Shown in pieces: positions 35,213-47,902 of a DNA stretch of 64,000 bases (position 1 is its first letter; every line of letters starts with the position of its first letter). Both the position numbers and the translations under genes were made by a program. Below the pieces are notes generated by a model, which was not told the DNA's origin, searched no databases, and saw nothing but the letters and a program-made list of their open reading frames with translations. Source of the DNA: Kudoa neothunni (lineage: Eukaryota > Cnidaria); NCBI GenBank assembly GCA_964304625.1, contig OZ199838.1, positions 14,384,001 to 14,448,000 of the forward strand, written 5' to 3'.

Positions 35213-38200
35213 ATGTTATTGGTATCCAAAATTTTTTTCATATCTGGTAACATTTAAACTTTTCGATTAATTTTTTATTAACAACTTGTAGTTCTCATTA
35301 ACCAAGCATGTTTCGATGTGTCGTCTACAGATGTCTCACCTCCAACAACCTCTTCTGCATCAAGTTCATCTCAATCAGTCTCTTCTGCACCAACAGCTCC
35401 TTTACCACCCTCTTCTCAACCAGTCTCTCCTTCACCGACGGAAACGGTCACATACCAAATTGTTAAAGAGACTGACACAAATAAATTTAAAGTCCAGCTT
35501 GTACTAGGCGGAAGTAACTACATTCCTACTGGGAAGTTTTGCCGCATTAGGAAATCAAAAATAACTGAGTCTAACCTTGGATTTGCTGAAATCGATAGTT
35601 GTCCCAGCACTGATGCTGTTAGTAAATCTAATGGTAAATGTGTCCAAGTATGTTCTAGCAAAGATATAAAACTAGACAATAATACACTCTCTCCAAGAAC
35701 TAGCTACATCTACATATTTGCTGGAACGACTGAAGATGGAGTCAATACCGAGACACAAAATAGTGGTGGAAACGTGTTTGGTTTGTCTACACGTAACTTT
35801 GATCTGTAAAAAAAATTTACATTGATTTTTAGCATTGCTAGTAAACCCTCAATTTTCCGTGGCAACGGACGATACTTCGGGTAAACTAAAGCTAGCTACG
35901 AAAACATGCCCTCCAATAGATTGTCCAATATACTACAAGGATATGAAATATAAAGCTGGAACAAAGGCGAGTGATTGCGATACAGATACTAGCGCCGAAA
36001 ATATGGTCGAATTTGACCTCCTGATTCCTCACTATGAGGTCAGATGTACTCATTATCCTGGCTTTTTTTATAATATGCCTAATGAATATATGAAAAAAAC
36101 CATTGATATTTATAACCCACAATTTTATTTAACAAAAAAGTCTGACGATGAAAAAAAGATTACTATCAAGTTTACTAATGCACCCTCTCACGAGATCTGC
36201 ATCTTCCGAGTTAAAGATGTAGCTACGGATGCAAGAGATGCCGCGTTTGAATCAAATTGCGGAAATAAAGATGGTGAATGTTATGCTCCTTGCAAAAATG
36301 TTGGTTTAGCTGTTTCAGCGACTAAATCAGTTTACACCATTTCGATACAAACAAGACACCACGATTTAGCTAAGAAGGATGATAACACGTATGATGGGTT
36401 TAGCCAAAATAAATACGGTATTAATTAATGATTTTTACGTTTCCTAATTTAATTATCATTAGCTATAACCGAAACAGGAGTTGGATTATTATCAGCGGCT
36501 ACAAATGCTGGACTCACGTTTGATTCATCATTCTTTAAAGTCGTCGGAGATGGAAAACCTACTCTTACTCATTACTTCGCCGATAAACCTAAACCAACCA
36601 CTGCAAGTACTGTCATTACGTGCGTTACAAGCGTTTCAAGTAGTAGCGGGGTAACTTGCAAAAAAGCGGAGTCTAAAATGATTATCAGTGGTCTCAGTGC
36701 AGGAAAACCTTACATTATTGAAGTGGCTTCATTGGGAATAAGTGATCCAGCCGAGTATAAAGAGAAAATATTTATTCGTACAAGTAAACATATTCATGAC
36801 TTAATAAAATTATAACGATCTTTAAGCTAAAGGTAATGATAAAAATTATGCTGCTACCGTTACAACAACGACGGCGTCAGATATATCGGTACAAGCTGTA
36901 GGAGGTACGGTAGGAAATGAAGCAACGACAGAACCAACATGCGAATATTACATCAGCTTGGCTGGAAAGGATTATTTCTATCCCGCCGAATGTGATGATA
37001 GTAACCCCTGTAGAGGATGGTGTAAAGAAACCAAAAAAATAATTGATTTGGAACCTGGAGTGCAATACGATATTAAAGTAATTGCTCACCAGGACTATGC
37101 CGAACATATATATAATGCTGTTCAAATGAGTACGTTTTTACAATAAAAATATTTTATTTATAATTTTCTTAGAGTTGGCATCGTTAAATGTTACTTATAA
37201 ATTTAATTTGGAAGGATTCGAGGTGAATGCAGAGTTGTCAACAAACACTCCAGCAATATGCCAATATGATGTTCAAATTAAAATGATAGATAAATTCGAG
37301 AGTGTTTTAAAATGCCCTGCTCCCCCTTCAACACCGCAAACGTCAGATCCTCAATCAACGCCAACACCTGAATCAACTGATGGAACATCTTTACCCAAAC
37401 TTCCTACAATTCCTTCAATACCTAATGCAATGAAGAATCTGGTTCAATCAAACTTGCAACCTACTAAAAGCACAACAGAAGAATCAGAATTGGAACCACC
37501 TAAAGTAGCTAGGACTGGTGGAACAACCGAAGATGCACCAAAAGATGCTCAAAACACAAACGCCATTACCGACAGATGTTTACAAATGTCTTTGTGTAGT
37601 TCTATTGTGTTCACTTCTGGTTATCGCCCAAGATACCCATACAAAGTTATAGTAACCGCGCTAGGAAAATCTTCCGAAGCCACTATTGAAATACCTTCAA
37701 GTAAGAGCAATTTAACTTGGTTTTGAGTGTATTAATGTGAATAAATAAAATTTACAATTAGACAGAATAAAAAGCAATCCTATAGATGTAAAAAAAGTTT
37801 TGGATGTTTCTATAACGCGTGATGGAACTACCTTGACTGTAGAGACTGCACATTCCACAAAAATAACTGGCGATTCTAAGTGTAAATGGGAATTACGTAA
37901 TTCTAGTGCAAAATCGAATTTAATGGAGAAATCATGCATGAACACAACCCCAGAGTGTGAAGCATTCCCAAGTTGTAAAAGTTTTGATATTATAGGTGTC
38001 CCTGAAAATAATAACTATCATTTGATTGTTTATCTTGAGGCTGATGAAGAATATTTTGGAGTGGCGGAAATCAATCAAGGTAATAAAAATAATATTTATG
38101 CAATAAATAAAGTAACTTTTTTCCTTAGGCGAAAAGAACAGTGCAAAGTATTATATAAAAATCACTTATTCATTGATGTATTAAATATCATTTAGGCCTA

Positions 38201-38332
38201 GTAATCAGATGATGTAACCTCTTTCACTATTACATTGTTTAATAGCTGTTTAGAATTACTGTAGCAGCAGTTGTGGGGGCTGTTGTCCTAATAGCAATTG
38301 TTGGGTCAGTTATGATGAAAAAGAAAGACTAG
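35213..38332 (+). CDS. Surface protein B: paralogue of A with signal peptide, seven FN3-like modules and membrane anchor (9 exons, 895 aa)
   Basis: Exons 35213-35246, 35292-35792, 35833-36417, 36463-36783, 36827-37129, 37173-37700, 37762-38079, 38129-38147 and 38254-38332 total 2688 nt, open throughout. Start MLLVSKIFFISVLINQACFD is a signal peptide; the end VAAVVGAVVLIAIVGSVMMK is a membrane helix with a KKKD tail. Exon number and phases equal those of gene A; exons 1, 3, 5, 6, 7 and 8 have identical length. By eye about four of five residues agree with A in the module of exon 3, while the Ser/Thr/Pro-rich stretches in exons 2 and 6 have diverged most. Module landmarks include ECDDSNPCRGWC and LEPGVQYDIKVIAH. 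The 3' UTR is also related, with AATAAA at 38388-38393. Both copies look intact and so probably expressed. No known family assigned. Confidence 0.88.
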
Positions 38333-41143
38333 GCTTGATCTCATTCCGAAAAATCACAAGATTTTCTGAATTTTTTTAGTTTTTTAAAATAAAGTTTTAT
38401 TATTTGAATATTACTACTCAATCGTACAATTTTTTATTCGACTATTTAATTTTAAAAATTAATCAATGCTTAAATATAAAAATATTGGATAATGGTATAT
38501 CCTGTGAATACGAAAATTCACTGTGATCGAGCATGTTTTTTGCAGTAAATTATTCTCTGTTATTTATTACATAAAAAAGAATATAGATTTATAAAAAAAG
38601 AATTAGATCTAAATTTCAATATTTACTGGGTTATAATCATCCGTTTGAGTATTTAAATTGGTTTATGTTTGGTGTAAAAACAAAGTCACCCTTTAAGACT
38701 GGTTGAAACTACAATGGAGACCATTTTTCGTTTGGATCCAATAAATCTATTTTTATATTTAATTTCTCTTAATATAATGGTCTAAATGAATAAATATTCA
38801 GAGAGCTTTATAAAACAAATAATAATGTTAATTTTTATCTTAAAGGTTAAAACATTCTATTTAACTATTCCTAATACATCGAAAATTTGTTAGTTCCATT
38901 ATCATTATTAATTTTTTATAAATTTTAGTTTTGCCGTTTTTTCGAAATTTAAGTTTATTTTTAAGATTTACTTGATACATATGTGGGTTTCAATTTCAAT
39001 GTAAGTAATATTTAAAAAATTAAAACCACTATCAATTTAATTATTATAATAAGATCTAAGGATGTTTAAACACGTTACGTTTATTAATAAGTGAATTTAT
39101 TATATAAATTTTATTAGAATGTATGTTAACATATACAGCGAATAACTGGTTTCATACAATTCCTTGAGCACCGCAGGTAAAGTGTGCCAAATTGATAATG
39201 TTAATTTTTACACTATCATTAATGCGCTCATGAATTAATATTCATCGTTATCTAATAAAATTGAACAGCAAATTTTTCATGAAGAAAATTATTATTTATA
39301 TTATAACTAAAAAAATTTGTTGAAATAATTTGAAATATGTCTTCCCAACATCGCAAATACGATCAATTTGCGGATTATTGCCTAAATTGTCGAATATTTT
39401 CAACCTTTTTAATAAAATAACCAATTGAAGTAAATGAATTATTGTTTTAATATTTTTAATAGATTAAACGCCTCTTTAAGGATGATTGTTAAACTATTTT
39501 ATAATGTCATATTTATATTAAATCATTCTGCTATTATATTTAATTATAAAAATCATCTAATAAAATTTCACTAATAAAAAAACAAACGCGACGACAAAAA
39601 TGTGTATTAAACAGATAGTCGCGTGACTAAAGTTAATGTAATTTTTTGAACTAAATATATTATTTTGATCCAAATTCATTAATAAATATTTAAAAAGTTA
39701 TATATATATATATATTATAAATTCAAATATTCAAATCGCATTACTTATAAAAAGTGCATAAAATCAGATGTGCAGTTATATACGATCGCTGAATGTATAA
39801 TATCAATGCATCTAATTTTATTAAGGTGTAAATAATATACTAAATTTTACGAACCATTAATCATTGAAAATATTTAATTTATCAAAACAAATAAATTAAA
39901 CTGACCGAGATAAATCTAGAATCAATAAGAAAAATATTGTTTTGAATCATGTGTTTATGTAAAATTCTTTCCTAATTTTATCATTTAACAAGGTTTTATG
40001 CTATATTGACGAGTGAAAAATCCAATTGACCCCAAAATGGATTAAAAATATCTTCTATCGCAGAGATGGATGGAACGCGTGGCGACAATTAAAATAACGT
40101 TTCTCCATTATTCGAAATCAAACTCATCACATTCAGAATTTGTAATAAGCTTTATATAATGTTTGTAATTAGTTTATAATTTATCACCGGTGTCGTTAAA
40201 ATGATTAATATACGTTAAAATTCTCACGATCATATTCAGGTTGACAAGAAGATGTTATTTCATAGCTTTGTTTCACTTTAGATATCATTTCCTGTTGGTT
40301 GAATGAATATGAATCTTTATTTCACTGATATGATAAGACATCGGCTCTTAAATAATACAGATGCTAGAGTCCACTATTTTTCAATGCAAGAACAAGTACA
40401 TAATTTAATCCGGTGATGTTTCACTCAATTGTCACCGAAATAACCATGAATTTCAAGTTATCCTTTTGCTTTTTCCTCTGATTAGTTTTTGATTACAGCT
40501 AAGTAGTAAATTTACAAAAAGAAATACCTTGGATTATTCTTTTAAAAATGTTCAACAAATAAGACTCAACAACGTCATTTAGTTAATACTAGATTTTAGA
40601 AGTATATGATATTTTTATCAAGTATAATTACATAATTTAATCAAGGAATTAATCAAAATATAGTAATCATACAGAAAAATGGTTAAACAACGCAAGATAC
40701 TCATTAGTCATAAAATTTAAAAATAATAAAAAAACTTTGTAATATGAACAACTAATTTTAAGTAGAAATTTTTTTATAATTATTCTATCAACGTCAATGT
40801 TAAATTTAACATTCACATTGTCACGTTGATGAGAGCTAATGAAAATATACAAATAGAGGAAAACAATTCCAAAAATATATGGAAACTTTCCGCTTGTTAT
40901 AAAATTTTTTATCAGAATGTTTACAACAAAATCTGCAGGCGTATATAAATTAATGAAAAGAAAATCAAGTTTACAATTTTTTGATTATTCGATTTTATGG
41001 AACTTAATGAAGTTAACTTTTTTGAAGGTTAGTTGTAATAACTTTAAAAAATTAGTTTTGAAAGTATAAATGGGATACAAAGAGTCACGTTCTCAACTTG
41101 TTAAAGTCGATTATCTATTTTGCCATGATCCCTTCTTATTCTA
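38333..41143. other. Intergenic, no gene seen
   Basis: AT-rich spacer with scattered TA tracts near 39700. No gene, no strong repeat recognised. Confidence 0.6.
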
Positions 41144-41800
41144 CACTAATGTTTCTTAACGTGTGTCGTGGAACAATTTTGGTAATGCACATAAATTTGA
41201 TAACGTTTAATGAACGTCCCTGGTGAGACAGAAAATTCTGAGCATTTGTGTGGTATTGATGATGGTGAGATAATTGAGCAATGTGGGTAATTATTAAATC
41301 AGTACCCCCATTTTGATCTCGTTTATTTTTAAGTGACCATTAATATAAATAAACAATACCAAATGCAATGACTAATTATATACAAATATATAATAAGATT
41401 TACTTGGTCTCTATCCAAATAGAATCGGAATGGTTATAATCACAATCTTGTCTCATATATAATCGTTATCTTGTTTTTGGTTTAACCTAATATAATATTT
41501 ATTAATTTTCAATCTAGATTATTTCCGTTGGGTTTAAAACCCCCACAATATACATGAAAATCTTGCTTGATGCGAGCTAGATATCAACGATTTCATTCGA
41601 CGTTGTTATTGGCGGAATGAAGAACTAAAGATGTTAATTTTAAAGGTCTATCGATAAATTAAGTCGGATCTGATCGAATGAATCTCAGTTTCAATGAGAA
41701 TAGGAATATATTGTTCATTATAAGTTTTAAACGTGATAAAAAGCTTGAATCAAACTTATAAGTAGTTCGAATTAAAAAATCAATGCTTTGGGAAATACTG
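41144..41800 (+). mobile_element. Non-autonomous hAT-like repeat, copy 2 (best-preserved ends)
   Basis: Left end CACTAATGTTTCTTAACGTG; right end CAATGCTTTGGGAAATACTG, whose reverse complement CAGTATTTCCCAAAGC is hAT-like. Interior matches copy 1 at 31388 and copy 3 near 60660-61155. About 657 bases, no open frame of note. Confidence 0.65.
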
Positions 41801-42635
41801 ATCTACGCATAGTGTAATTATTTTTCCTAATTTACTATTAAAATCTAAACTCAATATGTAGATATATTTAAGAACCATTTACAGTGAAGCTTGTCGGCGC
41901 TGAATATAAAAATATTTTATTACAAACTGTCGGATTTTTAGATGTTATTAGGGGGCGTCCTCACCTTTATAATGTCACTAAAACTCTATGTCAAAGTCTA
42001 CCTCACAATATAAAATAAAAAAAACTGATAAGTCCTTTAAAAAATCTTTTTGGTTTGTGAATTATTTGGCTTAAATATAAACTAGCCATAATATTTAATT
42101 CAACTTAGTCAATGACAGAAACAGTTAAAATAATCTATTTTCTAGTTATTTATTTCGTAGAATGAAAATTTTAAAAAGGAATCACTTTAGTTACATTTAA
42201 AACCGAATGTGTTAGAGGTGACAGAAAATATCTTTAGTCGAACAAAGAAGATATACATTACACATAAACATTTGGATGAATTGAGGCGAATTTAAAAAAA
42301 TTTATACTATTAAATACAAAAATATAACAGATGAATAGTGAAAACAGTTTAATGATTGGTAGGAGGCAATTGGATGCACTTCAAATAAATGGAATAAAAT
42401 AACATTAAAACGAAGTTCGATAGTTTATTCAAATGCTTCACATGAAAGTAATCCACTTAACAGGTATAAAGCATTGACAAATTAATCACCAAGGACTGAA
42501 CCTCTAAAACCGACCCTTAGTGGTATGATACGATATTGACCGACCCCCAATCGGCTAATACTCTATAGTTGAAGTGCTGTTTGATCATTTTTAAAAGCTC
42601 CTTATTGTTTCCACCACAATTGACTACAATAACTT
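41801..42635. other. Intergenic, no gene seen
   Basis: Spacer and presumed promoter of the Rab11-like gene; nothing specific recognised. Confidence 0.55.
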
Positions 42636-43513
42636 ATGGACATATCAAAATTTAAGATATTAAAACCATTTGGAAACGATAAATATGATTATCTATTCAA
42701 AATATTGATTGTTGGTAGTTCAGGAGTGGGGAAATCATCGCTTTTGTCGCGTTTTTCCAACAGCGAATTTAGAATAGATTCTAAAGCGACAATTGGTGTC
42801 GAGTTTAGCACCAAACTGATACAGATTGATGATAAGATAATTAAAGCACAGGTTCATTTTCATTGATTTTATCGACTGAAGTTATTTATGTGTTGATATC
42901 AACTCATTTCAAATAGATATGGGACACAGCAGGACAGGAGAGATTCCGAGCGATTGTCAGTTCGTTCTATAGAAGTGGAGTAGGTAGGTTTTTTTATTTA
43001 TAAATGAATTTAACGCTGCATTTGTTATTGTAGGTTGTTTAATGTGTTTCGATCTGACCAACACTCAATCTTATATCGATGTGGATAAGTGGTTGGATGA
43101 GATTACAAAGTATTCTAACACTTGCGATATCACATTCGGCGATAATAGTACAATTGTGTTGGTGGGCAACAAAACCGATCTTAGACATTTGCGTGTGATT
43201 TCTGCTGATGATGCTCGCATGGTTGTCGAGAGAAGGGGCCTTGCCGACTATATCGAAACATCAGCTGCCGATACCACCAACGTGGAGGAAGCTTTCTTAC
43301 GTGTAATTTAATCGCCATATATTTGTCAAATTCAATTTTTTTATCTCCCATGGTTGATAGGTTATTGCATTGGCATATCAGCGTCATGGCGAAAAACAAA
43401 AAAATCAAGAAAATTCAACTTTTTCTCATGAAAAAGATATGCCTTCCCGAAGTCGTCCATCGGTTGTAAATCTTAAAAACAAAATCAACAAATCAAACTC
43501 TAGCTGTTGCTAA
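42636..43513 (+). CDS. Rab11-like small GTPase (4 exons, 234 aa)
   Basis: Small GTPase controlling recycling-endosome traffic. Exons 42636-42851, 42917-42983, 43034-43302 and 43361-43513 join to 705 nt. All nucleotide-binding motifs are present: P-loop GSSGVGKSS, switch I with SKATIGVEF, switch [23 protein letters not shown] and ETSA. YDYLFK before the P-loop, [16 protein letters not shown] and DLRHLR point to Rab11 rather than other Rabs. The C terminus ends SNSSCC, a geranylgeranylation site. A 17-residue N-terminal extension precedes YDYLFK. Oddities are a short insertion after the alpha-3 helix ([13 protein letters not shown]) and a charged, Lys-rich tail ([10 protein letters not shown]). 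Catalytic Gln and P-loop residues look normal, so it should be active. Confidence 0.88.
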
Positions 43514-45277
43514 ATTTTTGTATTTTTTATTATTTACAAGAAATTTATTAGGTTATTATTCTTTGCGCAATATCATTACTGTAGGACTCGTATGCAACAC
43601 AACAGTAGGATAAATTAAACCTTATTGATTATTTAGAATAGAATACTTTTACTCATGATACTCCCAAAAACCGTGCGGCATTTATTATATTTTAATTTTG
43701 TTTCCTAGTGCTCAATGATTCATATATTAAAAATAAGACTTTAATTTTAATTTTTAAATAAGTTTTAATAGTCCCAAGTAATTTCCAAAGAATAATATTT
43801 GACTCGAAATTTACTCGAGATATTAGTTGAAGGTTTTGGGTGATTAGCAATATTATTTTAGTTATCAAACTATATAATCACACTATTTTGTATTCTTCGG
43901 AAGAGTTTATGTAGATTTTTAGTAAAGTCGAAACTACTGGTTAAAATTAATTTTAAAATATGTTATATAAACTTTGCTTATTGGATCGTATTCTGCCTTA
44001 AACTATGTTAGATTAAGCTATGGCTACTATAATAACTGTGGTGGCAATAAGTTATCTAAAAGTTAAACTTTAAAGATATGATAAAAATTAAGTAGTATTT
44101 ATGAATGGATTTTAAATGATACTGAAAAGTTCCAATATACTCGGTGGAATATAAAATATTTTTATATGTTGTATCGCCATCTTCATACTTTAATAATATA
44201 TTATCTAATTTGTCAATTTTTGGGAGATAATAAATTTAAAATAACGGAACTTTTTTGTAAGAAAACATTTATTTTCTATCACTTTAAGCTAAAAATTAAT
44301 TATTTTTATTTATGAATGTAAATAATATTTCTTTGAATGTTAAACAAATCGCAACACAAATTTTGATTTCAATCAATTACAATAATTCAACAAAAGTACG
44401 AAAGTTCATTAACATGTGGTAATAACTTTTTACATTGAATGGTACGGATTTTAATATTTTGGTGATTATAAAAAATGAGGTTACCATTTTTAATTGAGTA
44501 AACTAGGAAATTACATAAGTATGTCAAATCACGTGACAATCTGAAAGTAAAGCAAATTTTTCGGCGAATCATGTAGGTTTGTAGGTGTTCTCGATATTGC
44601 GTAATTTATTGGGATCAAATAAAAAATAATTAAATATCGAGAACCTTCGAACTCATATAATTAATTTTCAAATAAATTCATTAAATTTAGATTATCTTAT
44701 TTTTCATTTTAAGATATTGTCTTCGTCTATTAAAGGTCACATATCAAGCAATTCCATGTTTTTGTTGTCTTAGGCATATATTTATGATTGAATTAATTGC
44801 ATAATACTATACAGAAATTTAGAATGTTTCATCATTCTCCTCAAATTTATACTCTTCATCAGGTTCTCAAACTTCAGTTAGTTTTGTTGGATATGTTCCT
44901 TAGTTTTTTTTGTTTTTAACCTTGCTTTCTTTCTTTATAGTATGATATCAGTTTAGTTATCTAATAAAAGGATTACTGAGATAAATGCCACAAAATATTT
45001 TTAACCTTAAAATAGTCTGCATTTTCAAAGATTCGCAGCTGAGTAATCTTTGACAAAACATAATTCCATATTTACGTATTTACATATTTAAAATGAAAGT
45101 TCATGGTTCTTAGTATGCTTTTTGAGGTTTAAATTCATTATTTTAAGCCAAATTTATTAATTACGAGCAAGTTAATCTAGTTTATTACAATATATGATGT
45201 ATAATATCATTGAAATAGTATTCCATTCATAAAATATCCGATTAGATACTTCCTTTTATATTATGCATCACAACATT
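43514..45277. other. Intergenic, no gene seen
   Basis: AT-rich spacer between the Rab gene and the MULE remnant. Confidence 0.6.
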
Positions 45278-46144
45278 TTACCTATGGTTGATGTCGCATA
45301 TAATTTGAAACACTAAAAAAAGACTGAGATATTTTAGAATGTGATACAAACATATTTGCAAAGCTGCAGTTGGAAAAATTTGTTTTACGACTTTTCGTTC
45401 AATTATGTCTTTATTTGTAAGAAAGACTTTTGTGTTAGTTTCCATTATTAAGTTGTGTGTTTTTATTGTTTTAGTAAGCCAATGGAGAACTTTTTCGGTT
45501 TTTTCTACAAGTATTCCGGTCGTTGCTATCGCGGCTGTTCCCCTAGAGACTATAATTGCAACAAAATACACAGGAGCCCTGAACTCTAGTAGCTTGTAGG
45601 TAGCATCGATAAAAATAATTTCTGGTAATGCTTCGAGGATTTTGTTCATGTTTAAATCATGAAAAAATAAACCTTTAAGTCTCTTCCATTTTCCAGTATT
45701 CATATACACGTATTTTATTTCTTTTTTGGAGTTTGGAAAAACTCTACATTCGTTGAGTGGGAATCCATTGAATACTTCATGCTGGTTAATTTTTTTAGAT
45801 AAATAAACTTCCTTCTCATGAAACAATTTATTTTGGATAACCTTTGAATCTCCGCTAACTTCTAAAAGTTAAGAAATAAAATCAACTTTATCTTTAGTTA
45901 ATTTTTTTATTTAATAACAAGTTTGATGAGAAAAGAAGGAATCATTATTATGTGAAAGTTTGGGGGATTTTGACACAAGCTTTTCTCCGTCAGTATCTAT
46001 TGAAAATTTCAAAAACATAGGGCATCCTTTAGAATGAGAATTTGGGTTTTTTGCCAGATCGTTATCTCTTAAATAATAAACAATATTACTGTAAATATTC
46101 ATACATATATTAAGTTTTTGAAAAATTTCCGATTTTTCAATCAT
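45278..46144 (-). mobile_element. MULE-type transposase remnant
   Basis: 45826-45278 (minus) reads the MULE DDE core: EALPEIIFIDATYKLLEFRA with the first catalytic Asp in FIDATYK, a TNKDIIERKVVKQIFP segment carrying the second Asp, and ALQICLYHILKYL. Upstream, 46144-45911 reads a zinc-coordinating FAR1/ZSWIM-like N-terminal part (KGCPMFLKFSIDTDGEK and KLSHNND). A frame break lies between the two, and the C-terminal SWIM finger was not found. No terminal repeats were recognised. Similarity is to MULE-derived transposases of the ZSWIM type. Confidence 0.7.
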
Positions 46145-47902
46145 GAATACAACGGTATTTTATCTAGTAGTATTGAATAGCTAGATTTAATAAGCTATCA
46201 CATCGCTTCTTTGCAGTTTCAATAGTTTTAGAATCTGATATGGATAAACCGTGCGCGTCATTTAATTTGAATTCCTAATTTTCAATTTCGGTTCTTCGAA
46301 ACTGTTAAATGAAACTTCAGTGTTGAAGAAAATATTTTCAGAAATAATATTATTAAGGCTTGTGTTATTCCCTTTGGTATTCATTCCGCAGACACATTAA
46401 GAATTAAAATCACAAGTTTTCTACTATAATCAGATATTTCGGGATATAACAATTCCAGTGTTTCTATTATTAGTGTTAACGTAGAAATATCTTATTTGTA
46501 TACAATGATTTTTATTTACAATAAAATAAAATTTTTGTCAATACGAGTTTTAAGTAAACGTGTAAACGTTCATTTAAATCCGAAAATACACATATTGAAT
46601 AATAAGTAATTCAAAAATATAATAAACCGATTTTTACGGGTCAATAAACACTGTCTTCTGATTAATCCACTGTTTGAATTAATATAATTCCACGATAAAT
46701 GTTTTTAACGAAACATACGGCGATTTTGAAAAAGCACAATATCAAAAGTTTGAGTATGTTTCTCTGCGTGAATAAGGTTATCTTATCTACGGGGATAAAA
46801 ATCTTTCTATTTTGTTTTAAAAACCTCAAAAATAAATCATTCAAAATCATAAAAAACATAAAAATTTAAAGGAGAGTGTAATTCCATCAGTCGTTGAAAA
46901 TCATTTATTTAATTTATTAATCTCAACAAAAAGAACTTTACCCTCTCATGGAAACAATCTTGGTGTCGTCCCAAAATTTTTATAATACTTACGTAAATAT
47001 ATAATTCGAATCGTTCTACTTATTCAACAATTTTTTTAAATAGAGCGTATTATCCAAGTTCTTTATATTATGGGGGGTAATAATGAAAATTATATTTGAG
47101 AAGTTAAATGTCAATTGGTAGAAATTCACAGATGTCTCATCACTCCTCTGTATATGTAACTTAATACTCATGGACTGAAAAAAACCTGTGAATATGAAAA
47201 TCAAATTGGAATTTCACTGGAAACTTTGATACCAGTGTTCGTAGAGTAGAGTTGTGAAACTTTACTAATTTAGAACTTTAGAATGCAGGATATATTATCT
47301 TTTTCCTTCATCTCAACCAGCAGGTTGTTTCGAATGGTTTATATTTTCATCTGTTTAAATCCTCAGTCGTTTCAATATTTAAATTTGAATTTAATTTTCA
47401 TGTTGTTTTAAAAATTAGATCTAAGATCGAATCACCAACCTTAAATTATTGGGATTACAATATAATATGCATCCTTCACTTGGCAAGTTAAAATGATTCG
47501 CAATATTGGCTTTCTAACGTTCCATTAATTTATAGAATTGTTTATTTCCACCTTAACTCTCTACACCTACTTCTAGTTTTTGTTTAGTTCAAGTAAATAA
47601 AACGAAAAGTACAATTCAATAATTATTTGATTTAAGTAGGGAAAATCGAGATTTTGCTGTAAAATAGAAAACTTTAACAACAATTCAATGAAAAACTACA
47701 CCACACATTTCACGACTCAACAAAACACCTCATTCAATGATTCAATGATATGAAACAACAAAGTTGATTAGGTAAAAATATGAAAAGTATAGGCGTAACA
47801 AAAGATTCCGGAATAAAATTTGGCATTGGATTAGAGATACAATTGCAGAATGAAAGCGACGATGAATGATGGTCACACGCTAGCTAGCAATATCACACAG
47901 TC
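46145..47902. other. Intergenic, no gene seen
   Basis: Spacer between the MULE remnant and the striatin 3' end. Nothing recognised apart from presumed striatin 3' UTR near 47880. Confidence 0.6.
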
